From G963665085 sp963665085 (GTDB lineage Bacteria; Bacteroidota; Bacteroidia; Bacteroidales; JAAAOM01), in contig CAXXXS010000001.1 in the NCBI GenBank assembly GCA_963665085.2, forward strand, positions 4,340,001 to 4,404,000: a DNA stretch of 64,000 bases. The letters are read 5' to 3'. How positions within the stretch are numbered: the stretch's first letter is position 1; each line of letters opens with the position of its first letter. This document shows, piece after piece, positions 1-10,294 of the stretch. A program made the position numbers and the translations under genes. The notes beneath the pieces were generated by a model that was given only the letters and a program-made list of their open reading frames with translations, was not told the origin of the DNA and did no database searches.

Positions 1-1
1 T

Positions 2-1747
2 CCTTCTGGCAAAACATATGGAGTGGATGTTGAGAATATAAAAAGCTATTCAATAACAGATAAACTTGAGGATATTACTTTACACAGACTCACACTTACA
101 TATGAGCCTGCTCGAATTTTTCAGGTGATTAGAAATGATTCAGTTTTCCAGACGCCAACAAATAATTTTAAAGCGAGTAATACCCACGCATTTTTAAAAA
201 TAAGAGTCCTTGATATAGGAGGAACTCCGTTGCCCAACGAACCAGTTTATCTGAACCAGATTATTGGAACCAATATTTATGCAGGAGAGACAAATATTGA
301 AGGCGAAGCTTTCTTTCTTCTACCAAAGGGAGATAAATACATGATTAATTTCCAGTATCAGCAGGATGTTGATGTTGTTGATTTAAGAACAAGCAAAGGG
401 CTGGTTACTTTCGAGGCTCAAATCACGTATCAACCCGATCCGAGACTAAAATACCCGGAGGCATTTATCCCTTCGCCAGCGGAATTATTGCTTGAAGAAT
501 TTGAGAATTTTATTACAAAACAGTTACCTCTTCCTACAGATTCCGCTGTTGGATTGTATGCCAGTTGGGGAAATAGTTCAATAACGAAAGATTCCAGGGA
601 GGCTGTGTTGGAATTAGGAATTGCTGTTACAGATGAAATAAATTACAAAAATGCTAGTCCTCCGGCAAATCTCGCTTTTGTATTAGACAGAAGTGGTTCG
701 ATGGCGGGTGATGGTAGGGTAGAAGCTGTTAAGGAAGCGGTTATTGATTTTTTAAAAGATCTACGTGAAGAAGATGAAGTGACTATAATCTCTTTTAATA
801 ATTTTCCCTATATAGAATACCAATTAGCGCCAATTAGAAATTATAATGCATTAAAAGAATCAATAAACTCAATAGAACCTCTGGGTAGTACAAATATTTA
901 TGATGGATTAATTGCGGGATACGAACAGTTATTGAAAAATTACGATTCAGAGAAAACAAATCATTTGATTCTGCTTACGGATGGATTCGGAATTAATGAA
1001 CCAGCAAAAGTTGTTGATACATCATTTTATTATATCAATCAAGGAATTGGCTTTTCAGCAATAGGAGTGGGAGATAACTATAATTATGCATTGCTTTCGC
1101 TTCTAACTTTAAAAGGAGGAGGATTATTGCGTCACTCCGGGAAATCAGAACAATTGTACAACGATCTCAATATTAAATTAAAACAGTTGATTTATCCGGT
1201 TGCCAGAAATGCTAAGATTGAAATTGAATATAATGAGAACATAAAATATTACCAGCTTTTTGGCTACGATGTAACAAGTAATGATGGGGAAATAGTAACC
1301 ATTGATGTTGGAAATTTATATGCAGGTCAAAATAAGATTGCAATGGCACAATTTCTCTTGCATAATACTGATTCTGCCATTCAAAACAAACCCGTAAAAA
1401 TCAGAATCAGTTATTATGATTTATTGCAAGATAAAGAAGTAAATATTGAACAGGATTTTACTTTGGATTGGAATCCTTATTCCGGAGAGAGAGGATTGAT
1501 TATTGATAATCATTTAAAACGACTCTATGGTGTAGCCATAATAAATCAATCGTTAAAGGCCATGGCAGAGGCATTTAAAAAAGATGATATTGCAGAAGCA
1601 TATCGATTATTAGAACGAACAAATATACAGTTAAAAGAAATGTTCCCCGGTTCAATGGATGCCGATGTTGAAAGGCTAGCTGGTAAACTGGCTGAATATA
1701 TTAAGATCGTTAGAAATGCTGCCAACAATAAAGGCATAAAACTTTAA
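2..1747 (+). CDS. von Willebrand factor A domain protein (5' partial)
   Basis: The reading frame is open to the first base of the window, so the gene starts upstream; a GTG at 23 is in frame but need not be the start. Counting from that GTG, a carboxypeptidase-regulatory-like or Ig-like segment (about residues 55-135) precedes a VWA domain from about residue 215. The metal-site motif DRSGS is at 222-226, with later MIDAS elements in LGSTNIYDGL and LLTDGF. The C-terminal 150 residues are a beta-rich part followed by a helical tail. VWA domains bind protein partners through a divalent metal. It resembles the VWA/DUF3520-type secreted proteins of Bacteroidota. The partner is not visible. It converges on the TolC-like gene. 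Confidence 0.85.
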   Translation, partial: PSGKTYGVDVENIKSYSITDKLEDITLHRLTLTYEPARIFQVIRNDSVFQTPTNNFKASNTHAFLKIRVLDIGGTPLPNEPVYLNQIIGTNIYAGETNIEGEAFFLLPKGDKYMINFQYQQDVDVVDLRTSKGLVTFEAQITYQPDPRLKYPEAFIPSPAELLLEEFENFITKQLPLPTDSAVGLYASWGNSSITKDSREAVLELGIAVTDEINYKNASPPANLAFVLDRSGSMAGDGRVEAVKEAVIDFLKDLREEDEVTIISFNNFPYIEYQLAPIRNYNALKESINSIEPLGSTNIYDGLIAGYEQLLKNYDSEKTNHLILLTDGFGINEPAKVVDTSFYYINQGIGFSAIGVGDNYNYALLSLLTLKGGGLLRHSGKSEQLYNDLNIKLKQLIYPVARNAKIEIEYNENIKYYQLFGYDVTSNDGEIVTIDVGNLYAGQNKIAMAQFLLHNTDSAIQNKPVKIRISYYDLLQDKEVNIEQDFTLDWNPYSGERGLIIDNHLKRLYGVAIINQSLKAMAEAFKKDDIAEAYRLLERTNIQLKEMFPGSMDADVERLAGKLAEYIKIVRNAANNKGIKL

Positions 1748-1751
1748 TATT

Positions 1752-3251
1752 TTACATAGAACCAAGTAAAGGGTTCTCGTAGGATATTTTTTGATCCAAC
1801 TCAAAATCATAAAGAGTTAAAATTCTTAGATTATAATACGCTACCCAATAATTTTTCAGAGAGCTTATATAATCTCTTTTTGCGGTCTCCCTTTCACTTA
1901 ATGAAATATTTAAATCGGTAATTGAGATTTCTCCGTTTTGGAACTTCTTTAAAGCAATTTTATATCCATTCTCTGCAACTATGTCGGCTTCTTTAACTGT
2001 TTGAAGTTGATCTTTAAGAAGGCTGAATTGCTCTACCTGTACAACAACACCTCTTTTAAAGTCTTTCATATCTTGTTCAACATCAAAAGTTACAAGATCG
2101 CGGTTTGACTCAGCTAATTTAATCTGTGAAGCTGAACTACCCCAGTCAAGGATTGGTATACTTAGTGTTAACTCTAGTTCGCGTTGTTGTTGTGTGTTCT
2201 GATATACACCATAAAATTCATCATTGCTGTTTGAGACACCATAATTTCCTTCAATAGTAATGCTGGGGCCACTATTTCTTTTTGCCTGAATAAGTTGAGC
2301 ATCAGCCTGAATAAGCCTACGCTGATAATACAAAGGTTCTTTTCTGTTTGCTAATGATTCTTCTAATGCCCTTTCTGGGTCTATTTCAAATAATATCATG
2401 TTAAGGGGCATCTCTAAGTTTATTTGTTGTCCTTGTTCCAGTCCGATATATGATTTTAATTCGAAATCGGCATTCTTAAGGTTCATCTTAGCTTCGTTTA
2501 ATGCTTTTTTTGCATTAAAAACAGATAACTTAATCCGGGAATAATCATTTTCTGAAATTTGCCCCAATTTCTTTTTCATGTCAGCAATCTTTAAGTTATC
2601 CTGACTATTTTTTAAATTGGACTCAGCAAGATTATAGTTTGTTTGAACTGTTAAATAAGTGAAAAATTTTTTTGTTGCAGCAAGGGCAATTTCTTCAATT
2701 GATTCAAGAAAATCTCTTTGAGCTTCTTCGTAAACAAGGGGTTCGGTCTTTTTATACCATTTCATCCAGTTGTATGCAAAAATGGGTTGACTAAATCCAA
2801 TCTCAAATGGACTTCCAGAGAATTCAGTTGAATTTAAATTGAAATCCTGTATTCTATAGATTGATGAAGCAACATAAACAGAAGTTCCCAATTTAGGAAT
2901 TGACTGGCTTAATGATAATGTTGCCGAGTTCTGGAGATTCGAGATTTGTTTAAATTTTATAGTACCATCTGGTTGTGTAATAGGACTTGTTGTGTGTGAA
3001 TATAACGGAAATTCACTTTCGATACTTAATTGGGGCAAGAATCGTTTTGTGAAATTTTTATATCTCCAGTAATAACTAACATTTTGATTCTGGACATATT
3101 TAACAGAATATGACTGTTGGACTGCTAAATCAACAACATTTCTTAAACTTAAAGATATTGGGATTGTATCTTGAGCAAATAAAGTTTTGTTTGAAATTAT
3201 TGTGGTAAGTACTATAAATAATACTAGTAGATTAACTGTAAATCGCTTCAT
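1752..3251 (-). CDS. TolC-family outer-membrane efflux protein
   Basis: A 499-residue protein with an N-terminal signal peptide (about residues 1-26, ending near FAQ) and two repeated outer-membrane efflux protein halves rich in long amphipathic helices. Members form a trimeric channel-tunnel across the outer membrane and periplasm and work with an inner-membrane pump and an adaptor. The adaptor gene lies directly upstream with a gap of about 40 bases, so the two are probably co-transcribed. No pump permease is encoded here, which means the inner-membrane partner (RND or ABC) must be elsewhere. The length is normal for the family. Confidence 0.9.
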   Translation of the reverse strand: MKRFTVNLLVLFIVLTTIISNKTLFAQDTIPISLSLRNVVDLAVQQSYSVKYVQNQNVSYYWRYKNFTKRFLPQLSIESEFPLYSHTTSPITQPDGTIKFKQISNLQNSATLSLSQSIPKLGTSVYVASSIYRIQDFNLNSTEFSGSPFEIGFSQPIFAYNWMKWYKKTEPLVYEEAQRDFLESIEEIALAATKKFFTYLTVQTNYNLAESNLKNSQDNLKIADMKKKLGQISENDYSRIKLSVFNAKKALNEAKMNLKNADFELKSYIGLEQGQQINLEMPLNMILFEIDPERALEESLANRKEPLYYQRRLIQADAQLIQAKRNSGPSITIEGNYGVSNSNDEFYGVYQNTQQQRELELTLSIPILDWGSSASQIKLAESNRDLVTFDVEQDMKDFKRGVVVQVEQFSLLKDQLQTVKEADIVAENGYKIALKKFQNGEISITDLNISLSERETAKRDYISSLKNYWVAYYNLRILTLYDFELDQKISYENPLLGSM

Positions 3252-3290
3252 ACCTGAATACTGCCAATGAAATTTAATTTGAAGATATAA

Positions 3291-4511
3291 TTAATTAAGA
3301 TCGATGGTGTTTTTTCGTCTTAACGATGATAAATCAGAAATAATAACTTCTTCTCCTTCGGATAAGCCTGATTTTATTTCGATAAATTCATAACCATCCA
3401 GTCCACATTCTATCTCTTTACGAATTGCTTTGTTGTTTTGTTTTACATAAACACTCTCTTTATTACCTTTGCTTAAAGCACTACCTTTTTTTACCCTTAA
3501 TACAGAATCTTTTTCAGCCAATACCAGTTGTAAGTCAATTTTCATGTTTGGAATAAGCTTTTCATGAGATGATTGATCCAAAAAAACATCGAAAACAATA
3601 TTGTTGTTTTCGATAACTGGTTTCACATTACCAACTTTACCAGAGATTTTCTCATTATTATCAACAATAGCAAAAACGGTTTTTCCGGGTTTTACTACTT
3701 CTGCTTCTTTTTCATCAAGAGAGCCGATTATTTTAAATGATGTTAAATCAGACATTGTAATTAATAAGTCATCTTCTTTTGTTTTCTCCCCGGCTTTTTT
3801 ATAGATTTTTAAAATAATTCCATCCGATGGGGCTTTAACAAACATTTGTTGCAGCAAAGCTTTTTTGTTTTCAAGTTCTTTTTCCTGAATTTCAATCTGG
3901 AGTTTTAAGCCTTCTTTCTCAGCTTCTAGTTGTTTAAGTTTAATGAGGTTTTTTTCCTGGGTCATTTCCAGTTCTTTTTCTGCAGAAGCAAGAGATTGTT
4001 TTGTTTTATCATATTTGGCAGGAGAAATACCTCCAACCTCAAGTAATTGTTCTTCATCAGCAAGTTGGGATTTTATGGATGCAATTTGTAGTTTTTTCGT
4101 CTCAATGCTATAATCAAGGTCAAGTCTGCTACTTCTTGCATTAAGCTGGGTTTTTTCCAATGTATTTCGTTTCATGGCCAGCTGATTTTCCAGATTTTCA
4201 ATCTCTTCCAAAATTGGCGATTGATCGAGAGTAAGGATTATCTCTCCCGCCTTTACATGGCTGCCTGGTTCATTTAGTAATTTAAGTACCGTTGAATTTG
4301 CCGGACTGTTTAAAAGAACTTCATTCTGATGTTCAACAACTCCCTGAGCTTCTATTAGTGTTGTTACTGAGCCGTAATCAACTGTGTATGTGTGTATTTT
4401 ATTGGGATCTGTGTTAGGTTTTCTGAATATAATAAAACTCAAAATAGTACTTAAAACTATTACAGATATTATAACCACGAAATACAAGGGCTTTTTTGTA
4501 GACTTATTCAT
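3291..4511 (-). CDS. HlyD/RND-type periplasmic adaptor protein
   Basis: A 406-residue membrane-fusion protein. It has one N-terminal membrane anchor (about residues 9-29), a first lipoyl-like half (about 63-96), a long coiled-coil hairpin (about 100-220), the second lipoyl-like half beginning VKAPSDGIILK, and a beta-barrel region. Such adaptors link an inner-membrane transporter to TolC. It is the first gene of a two-gene unit with the downstream TolC homologue. No ATPase or permease is adjacent, so the substrate cannot be inferred. Confidence 0.9.
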   Translation of the reverse strand: MNKSTKKPLYFVVIISVIVLSTILSFIIFRKPNTDPNKIHTYTVDYGSVTTLIEAQGVVEHQNEVLLNSPANSTVLKLLNEPGSHVKAGEIILTLDQSPILEEIENLENQLAMKRNTLEKTQLNARSSRLDLDYSIETKKLQIASIKSQLADEEQLLEVGGISPAKYDKTKQSLASAEKELEMTQEKNLIKLKQLEAEKEGLKLQIEIQEKELENKKALLQQMFVKAPSDGIILKIYKKAGEKTKEDDLLITMSDLTSFKIIGSLDEKEAEVVKPGKTVFAIVDNNEKISGKVGNVKPVIENNNIVFDVFLDQSSHEKLIPNMKIDLQLVLAEKDSVLRVKKGSALSKGNKESVYVKQNNKAIRKEIECGLDGYEFIEIKSGLSEGEEVIISDLSSLRRKNTIDLN

Positions 4512-4565
4512 TCAAATTGATATATGAAACTTTAAAAAAATAATACGGTTGTATCGAGGATTTGT

Positions 4566-4817
4566 TTAACTAAAATTGATTTTGTTAACAAAAATCAATC
4601 CAAATAAAATAGGTTTTATTGAAAAAGCGTATGATTTGTACTTTAAAAAATCAACAAAATAAAAGTTGTTGTTAATAATTTTTTCAAAATTATTAAGACG
4701 GAATCTGATATCATGAAAATTAGGGATAGTATCATTTAATGGTTTACCCGGCAAATCGGAGAGGAGCCTTTGAAATTTACCGAAAGCCTTTCCTCCTTGA
4801 TATGCAATTTCAGGATT
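4566..4817 (-). pseudogene. Remnant of an aminoglycoside-phosphotransferase-like kinase
   Basis: On the minus strand from 4817 to about 4680 the DNA reads AYQGGKAFGKFQRLLSDLPG and then NDTIPNFHDIRFRLNNFEK. From memory this matches a conserved stretch of the APH-fold kinases of Bacteroidota (AY.AGKAFG.FQRLLADFP...L.ETIPDFH). The frame is closed by TAA immediately upstream (4818-4820), and the reading after residue K at about 4680 degenerates into AT-rich sequence ending at 4566. No start codon and no catalytic loop are present. This looks like a small surviving piece of a deleted gene rather than a working protein. Confidence 0.55.
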
Positions 4818-5032
4818 TTATTTACAACGCACCCAGTCAATGTATTCCGAAGTGTCTTTCCTGTAGTTCTAGAAACAAATCAGCCTATTAGAATGATTAT
4901 TAGGAAAAATGTCAGGATAATTATCCAATCAATATTTAAATAGAGAACCAATTTAAGTTTTTGTTGAAAAAAACGAATATATAAATTGATTTTTAAAAAT
5001 TGATTGAAAAAAAGGCTCTACTTTTTAATTTT
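4818..5032. other. Intergenic, no gene seen
   Basis: AT-rich sequence between the kinase remnant and the hybrid histidine kinase. Part of it may be further decayed sequence of the remnant. No convincing promoter or terminator was found. Confidence 0.4.
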
Positions 5033-6646
5033 TTAATTCTCTTTAGTAAGAATAGCGTCAATCTTTTTAATAAGAATTTCTATATCAATAGGTTTGGCGA
5101 TATAGTCATCACAGCCCACACTTAAACATTTTGCCTTGTCATCCTGCATGGAAAAAGCAGTCTGTGCAATAATTGGTATGTTTGAGAAAAGTTCTTTAAT
5201 TTCTTTCGTCGCTTGATATCCATTTACATCAGGCATTTTAATATCCATAAGAATTAAGTCAATTTTATTTATGGTTTTGCATAATTCAATCACTTGTTTA
5301 CCATTATTAGCCCGAAGTATTTTAGCCTGGGTCTCATGGAGAACAGTTTCAATAAATTTATAATTAATATCATCGTCTTCAGCAACTACAATAACCCGAT
5401 TTTTCCAGTTGTATTTTCCAATATCAAATATGTTATTGTTATCGGGTGTACTTTGTTTCTTTTTATCTGTTATTTGTTTGGGCAGGCTAAAATAGAAAGT
5501 AGCTCCATTCTTTAACTCTGATTCAACCCAAATTTTTCCACCTAACAGCTCAACAATACCTTTTGAGATTGTTAATCCCAATCCAGAACCGCCGTATTGC
5601 CTGGTAATGGTTTCTTCAAGTTGTCGAAATCTATTGAAAATTATTTTTTGTTGTTCTTTGCTTAGCCCAATTCCTGTATCTTTTACAAAAAAGGTAATTT
5701 TATCTTCTTCTGTAAATTCATAACCAAATTCTATGGTTCCTTTCTCTGTGAATTTGAGAGCATTGCTCAGTAAATTTGAAAATACCTGTTGTAACCTTCC
5801 GGGATCCGTATGAATTTTATGTTCTCCTGTTTCAGGAATTGAAACAGATATAGAAATATGTTCTTTCCCATATCGTATCTTTTTCTGATCGTACTGGGTT
5901 TTTAATTCTTTGATTATGTTATCAACATTTGTTTCACTAATCGTGATATTTAATTTGCCAGACTCAAATTTAGATACTTCTATAATATCATCAATGAGCG
6001 TTAAAAGAAGGTTGCCTTTGTTTTTTATTATTTCAGTATATTCCTTTATTTTTGAAGGAGTAAGGTTTCCAATATTGAGTAATTCGGAGAAACCTATAAT
6101 TGTGTTCATCGGTGTCCTTATCTCGTGGCTCATGTTGGCCAAAAATGCTGTTTTTAACCTATCTGAATCTTCAGCTTTTTCTTTTGCACGAATAAGTTCT
6201 CTTTCATATTTCTTTTGTTCGGTTATATCGTGAATTATTCCTGAGATATGTTTTGTATTATCAGCATTGTATTTGATTTTTGATTTCATCCTGATATATC
6301 GGGTTTCCCTGCTTCCTGAAAGGGTCTCCCTTATAATTCTAAATGAGATATTAAAATCCTGGCTTTTCTCAATCAGGTTAATAAATGCTGTTTCAACTCT
6401 TGTTTTATCATCTGTATGGCATAATTCTTTTATGTTATCAAGATTAATTTTACCATCTGTAGGAATTGGAAAACTAATAATTTTAAATACAAAAGCGCTA
6501 CACCAGATTTTATTTTCGGCTGGATTAAGCAGCCAAAAACCAATATCAGATAGTTCCTGGATTGAGTTTACAAGATCAGATTGTTCTTGATCAGGTAAAA
6601 AATCAGTTATTTCATTTCGCGTAACAATGTCGTACAAAACATTCAT
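5033..6646 (-). CDS. Hybrid PAS sensor histidine kinase / response regulator
   Basis: A 537-residue soluble hybrid kinase. Domains in order: PAS (about 25-145, ending with a PAC-like DITEQKKYE), HisKA with phospho-acceptor His174 in LANMSHEIRTPMN, HATPase_c with N and G boxes (NLLSNALKFTE, DTGIGLS, GSGLGLTI), and a C-terminal receiver with phospho-acceptor Asp468 in LILMDIKMPD. There is no membrane segment, so it senses a cytosolic or partner-borne signal. It is the last gene of the minus-strand signalling block, 77 bases after the GAF/PAS gene. It lacks a DNA-binding output and probably passes phosphate on to another protein. Confidence 0.92.
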   Translation of the reverse strand: MNVLYDIVTRNEITDFLPDQEQSDLVNSIQELSDIGFWLLNPAENKIWCSAFVFKIISFPIPTDGKINLDNIKELCHTDDKTRVETAFINLIEKSQDFNISFRIIRETLSGSRETRYIRMKSKIKYNADNTKHISGIIHDITEQKKYERELIRAKEKAEDSDRLKTAFLANMSHEIRTPMNTIIGFSELLNIGNLTPSKIKEYTEIIKNKGNLLLTLIDDIIEVSKFESGKLNITISETNVDNIIKELKTQYDQKKIRYGKEHISISVSIPETGEHKIHTDPGRLQQVFSNLLSNALKFTEKGTIEFGYEFTEEDKITFFVKDTGIGLSKEQQKIIFNRFRQLEETITRQYGGSGLGLTISKGIVELLGGKIWVESELKNGATFYFSLPKQITDKKKQSTPDNNNIFDIGKYNWKNRVIVVAEDDDINYKFIETVLHETQAKILRANNGKQVIELCKTINKIDLILMDIKMPDVNGYQATKEIKELFSNIPIIAQTAFSMQDDKAKCLSVGCDDYIAKPIDIEILIKKIDAILTKEN

Positions 6647-6723
6647 ATTTAATCTTTTACAAAGATGCTTGGGTTATGTTTTTTTTCTAAAGTTTTCCTT
6701 CATTAACAAATTTAAACAAGTTT

Positions 6724-9006
6724 TTAGAAAAGTTCAACTTCTATGTTTTGAATAAATGCAGTATACCAGTGTTGGTTATCTACATTTGCTTCAGAAATTA
6801 AGAACAATACAGAGACATCTTCTCCTGCTTTATTTGTAATTTGAATTTCTTGTCGTTTACCAATAGTTTTATCCTTACCAGGAGTAACAAAACTATTGAT
6901 GAAAGGATCTTCCGAAATATTTTTTTCAGAAAATAAAAGTTTAACATTTTTATTGAGTACATCCATGCTATCAAGGCCCCATAAATCTTCAGCAGCTTTA
7001 TTAAAGAAATCAATCTTAGAATCTTTGTCTATTGTAATTATTGCATCTAACGCTCCTTCTAATGTCCTTTCATTTCTAAGTTTAATGGTTTCTATTTCTT
7101 TAAATTGATGCTTCATTTCTAATTTAGCCTGTTTTAGTCGCATACTAAGCTCTTTTTCTGATTCTCTCAGTTTTTCTTCCTGTTCTTTAAGTATTTTATT
7201 TTGCTTAGAAGATTCTATTTTCATTATTTTTTCTTCCGTCATATCATAAGATATTTGTATAACTTTAGCAACCTCGTTATACATATTGAAAACAGGAGTA
7301 TAGGAAGAACGAAGCCAACATTCTTCATTTAGCTTAGTTTTTACAAGATATTCACCCTGAAATGGGGTTCCTTTTAATAGGCTATCCCAACTATGTTTGA
7401 AATTTTCAAGTTCTGTTTCTTCTATTAAATTAAATATAGTTTTGTCTGATAATTCTTCTTTACTGAATTTTGTGGTTCTTAGGAAATCTTCATTGTTGTT
7501 TAAAATATTTCCTACTGTATCGTAATCTACTTTAATAGTAGAAAGATTAAGTGCTTTAATCTCTCCTTCATAATCAAGGCTAAGTTTCTTTTGTTCGGTA
7601 GTATCAATTGCTAAGAATAATACTTTTTCAACAGATGAGTCTTCTCTTCTTACACATGTATACGTAGCCATTGTCCATAGATCTTGCCCTTGTTTTGTAA
7701 CATGTTTCATATCTCCTTCGAAGTGACGGCCACCTTTGGCTAAGGTGTCCCATATTTCAAAAAACCAGTCTTTATCTTTTTCATTAATAAAAATTGATAT
7801 GTGTTGACCTTCAACTTCTGAATTTGATGTATAACCTAATTTTTGAAGAAATTTAGTGTTTGCATAAAGCAAAGTACCATCAGTATCATATTCAGCTCTG
7901 ATTAATGTGTGGTTAACGGAATTTGTGAAACTGATAAATTTTTCAGCTTGTCTGGCCGCTTCTTCTTGTGTTGCCTGTAATTCTTCCATGTTTTGACGCA
8001 TTTGCTCTTCTTGTGCAGCAAGAGTTTCAGCCTGATTTCTTGATTCACTTAATAGCTTTGCTGTCCTAACATTTATTTTTACAGTTGATAGGGTAGAGGC
8101 TATACTTTCTGCAACCTTCTCGGTAAATTCTATTTGGTAAGGTTCAAACTCCTTAAATGACGCTAGCTCAATTATACCATGTAGTTCTTCATTTACAATT
8201 AAAGGAACAATTAGTAAGCTTTTAGGATTTGCTTTTCCTAAACCTGAAGTAATATTTAAATAACTATCAGGAATTTCTGTCATATGAATTGTTTTCTTTT
8301 CTAATGCAGTAGATCCTATTAACCCTTCACCCCATTCTATACGTTTTTCACTGTATTTTTTTCTTTCATAAGCGTAACAAGCTGTCATTTCAAAATGCAA
8401 ATCATGGCTGTCTTGATCATTGAGAGTGTAAAAGCCACCCTGATTTGCTCCTAAGTAACTAACAAACGCGCTAATAATATTATAGGATAATTCTTCAATG
8501 TTGTCATTGTCTCTTCTAAGTATGTCTCCAAATTTTGCCAGTCCTTCAGCAATCCATGTCCGTTGATCATCCTCTTTTCTTCTTTTTTTCTCGGCTTCCC
8601 TATTTTCTGTCAGATAGTCTTTTAATTCGAGAAGTGTTTTTCCTAAAGCATCTTTTTCGCTGTCAATTTCAAACTCAATTTCTTGTTCGTTTATTAAGCT
8701 TTCTGCAAGTTGTTGTATCTTTTTATGCCTGTTATTTTCTTCTATTTTTGAAACTTCAACATATTTTTTGTATTTCTTAGTACGCTGATTAATTGCGATT
8801 AGGATAAATATCACAAGAACAGGAATAGATAAGAATAACCAATGAATTGGATTCATTTTATAAAGATGTAGAATCCCATTTAAGGAATTGGGAGCATCTT
8901 TGATAACGTGATCAATTATTAGAGCAATAATTGGTACAGAAAAACCTAGGGTTACTAATAACGTAAAAATCTTATTTTGTGCTTCAAATTTAGTTTGTTC
9001 TTGCAT
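6724..9006 (-). CDS. Membrane-anchored GAF/PAS multi-sensor without output domain
   Basis: A 760-residue protein. Two N-terminal membrane segments (about 14-34 and 52-70) are followed by a helical linker, a GAF domain (about 150-315), a coiled coil, and three PAS domains (about 350-470, 480-600, 640-755). No kinase, cyclase, phosphatase or MCP signalling hairpin is present, so its output must be through protein contacts. It ends in NIEVELF, an acidic-aromatic tail also seen at the C-terminus of three neighbours. It follows the DUF4407 gene by 82 bases and is probably part of the chemotaxis-like operon. Confidence 0.85.
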   Translation of the reverse strand: MQEQTKFEAQNKIFTLLVTLGFSVPIIALIIDHVIKDAPNSLNGILHLYKMNPIHWLFLSIPVLVIFILIAINQRTKKYKKYVEVSKIEENNRHKKIQQLAESLINEQEIEFEIDSEKDALGKTLLELKDYLTENREAEKKRRKEDDQRTWIAEGLAKFGDILRRDNDNIEELSYNIISAFVSYLGANQGGFYTLNDQDSHDLHFEMTACYAYERKKYSEKRIEWGEGLIGSTALEKKTIHMTEIPDSYLNITSGLGKANPKSLLIVPLIVNEELHGIIELASFKEFEPYQIEFTEKVAESIASTLSTVKINVRTAKLLSESRNQAETLAAQEEQMRQNMEELQATQEEAARQAEKFISFTNSVNHTLIRAEYDTDGTLLYANTKFLQKLGYTSNSEVEGQHISIFINEKDKDWFFEIWDTLAKGGRHFEGDMKHVTKQGQDLWTMATYTCVRREDSSVEKVLFLAIDTTEQKKLSLDYEGEIKALNLSTIKVDYDTVGNILNNNEDFLRTTKFSKEELSDKTIFNLIEETELENFKHSWDSLLKGTPFQGEYLVKTKLNEECWLRSSYTPVFNMYNEVAKVIQISYDMTEEKIMKIESSKQNKILKEQEEKLRESEKELSMRLKQAKLEMKHQFKEIETIKLRNERTLEGALDAIITIDKDSKIDFFNKAAEDLWGLDSMDVLNKNVKLLFSEKNISEDPFINSFVTPGKDKTIGKRQEIQITNKAGEDVSVLFLISEANVDNQHWYTAFIQNIEVELF

Positions 9007-9088
9007 AGTATTTTAATTACAAGTTTACTTTTACTTTAAATTTAATCATTATTATAAATATATCACAATTATCCGAAAATTATAGGAG

Positions 9089-10294
9089 TTAAAAAGAAAA
9101 TAGTTGTTCTTCCGTGATAGAATTTTGATGTGTGGTTTTATTCTCCATCTCAGAATCTCTCCATTTTTTTATATTAGAGGTTAAAATTTCTTTTTTTGCT
9201 TCTTCTGTTTTTGTAATTTGATGCTTTTGAATTGAATTTTTTGATTTTATTTTTTGCGCTTCCAGTTCTATTTCAGTTTCAACATATTTTAAGTGTTCTA
9301 ATTCACTCATCGCAATTTTTTTCTTTAATTCAGCAGAAGTTTTTTGCTCTTCAAATTCAAAATATATGTCATACACACCTCTTGGTGCCATTAGTTTGAC
9401 AAGCATAGGGGATGATTCGATTATGATAAACAACAGGATAACAAAAATATTGACATACTTAATATCCTGGTTTTTGTCAGATAAAGAACTTAAAGCTTGT
9501 ATTTGAGCTAAAAAGCCATCATAACTTTTAGTTGACTCTGTACCTGATTTTAGTTCGAGATCTCTGTTTGCTTGTATGTTTTTTATTTGAATTTCATTGT
9601 CAGATATTGATGTGAGATTTCGCTCTTTTAATTCTTGAAGTTCTATGTTTACTCTATCAAATGCTTGTTTTTTTTCTTTATATACAGGTCCTTTACCAAT
9701 AATTGATGTAGGGCTTCGGCCTTCTGCTTCTTCAATGATTAAGTTGAAAAGGGAATCTCGATAAGTCTCTTTTTGTTTAATTTCTTTTGAGAGTAATTCA
9801 TTCTGATTCTGTAATAGTTCAATTTCATTAAATTCATTAAATACTCTATTCTTATAATCAATATCAAGTTCTTTTTGCATTAACAATAATTCTTGGGCTA
9901 TTTCTTTTTCAAAAAGCTTTAGTTCGAGTGGTTTTGAGATTATTAACCCCAATAATATTGCAAGAAGAATTCGTGGAAGTGTATTTAAAAATTCTTTACT
10001 GAATTGTTTTTCTTTTTTTAAACTAGCTAGGATATACCAATCCAGAAAGAAAATTAATAACCCCCAGATTATTCCAAAAATTAATGAAGGTAAGACTGAG
10101 TGAAAGATTGTAAAAAGTGCATAACCTCCGGAAATAGCAGCCATAATACCCGTGAAAATTACAATAATGCCAATTCCTAGAAATTTATTGTAATCTGTTG
10201 GACAATGCTTTAAAATATATAACCGTGCACCTGAACACCAGCAAAAAAATCTATATGCATAATTTAAATTAGATGGATTAACCTCTTTTTGCAT
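9089..10294 (-). CDS. DUF4407 membrane protein with coiled coil
   Basis: A 401-residue protein matching DUF4407. Three or four transmembrane helices lie in the first 130 residues, then a long charged coiled coil (about 135-265), another membrane helix (about 283-302), and a charged helical tail. The start codon overlaps the cheB stop by one base (TAATG), so translation is probably coupled to cheB. DUF4407 has no assigned biochemical function. The placement directly behind cheB suggests a membrane component of this signalling system. It ends in EEQLFSF, matching the acidic-aromatic tail of neighbouring proteins. Confidence 0.85.
   Translation of the reverse strand: MQKEVNPSNLNYAYRFFCWCSGARLYILKHCPTDYNKFLGIGIIVIFTGIMAAISGGYALFTIFHSVLPSLIFGIIWGLLIFFLDWYILASLKKEKQFSKEFLNTLPRILLAILLGLIISKPLELKLFEKEIAQELLLMQKELDIDYKNRVFNEFNEIELLQNQNELLSKEIKQKETYRDSLFNLIIEEAEGRSPTSIIGKGPVYKEKKQAFDRVNIELQELKERNLTSISDNEIQIKNIQANRDLELKSGTESTKSYDGFLAQIQALSSLSDKNQDIKYVNIFVILLFIIIESSPMLVKLMAPRGVYDIYFEFEEQKTSAELKKKIAMSELEHLKYVETEIELEAQKIKSKNSIQKHQITKTEEAKKEILTSNIKKWRDSEMENKTTHQNSITEEQLFSF

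Noticed and set aside
1752..4511. Complete tripartite efflux pump
   Set aside because: Only the adaptor and outer-membrane channel are present; no inner-membrane pump gene.
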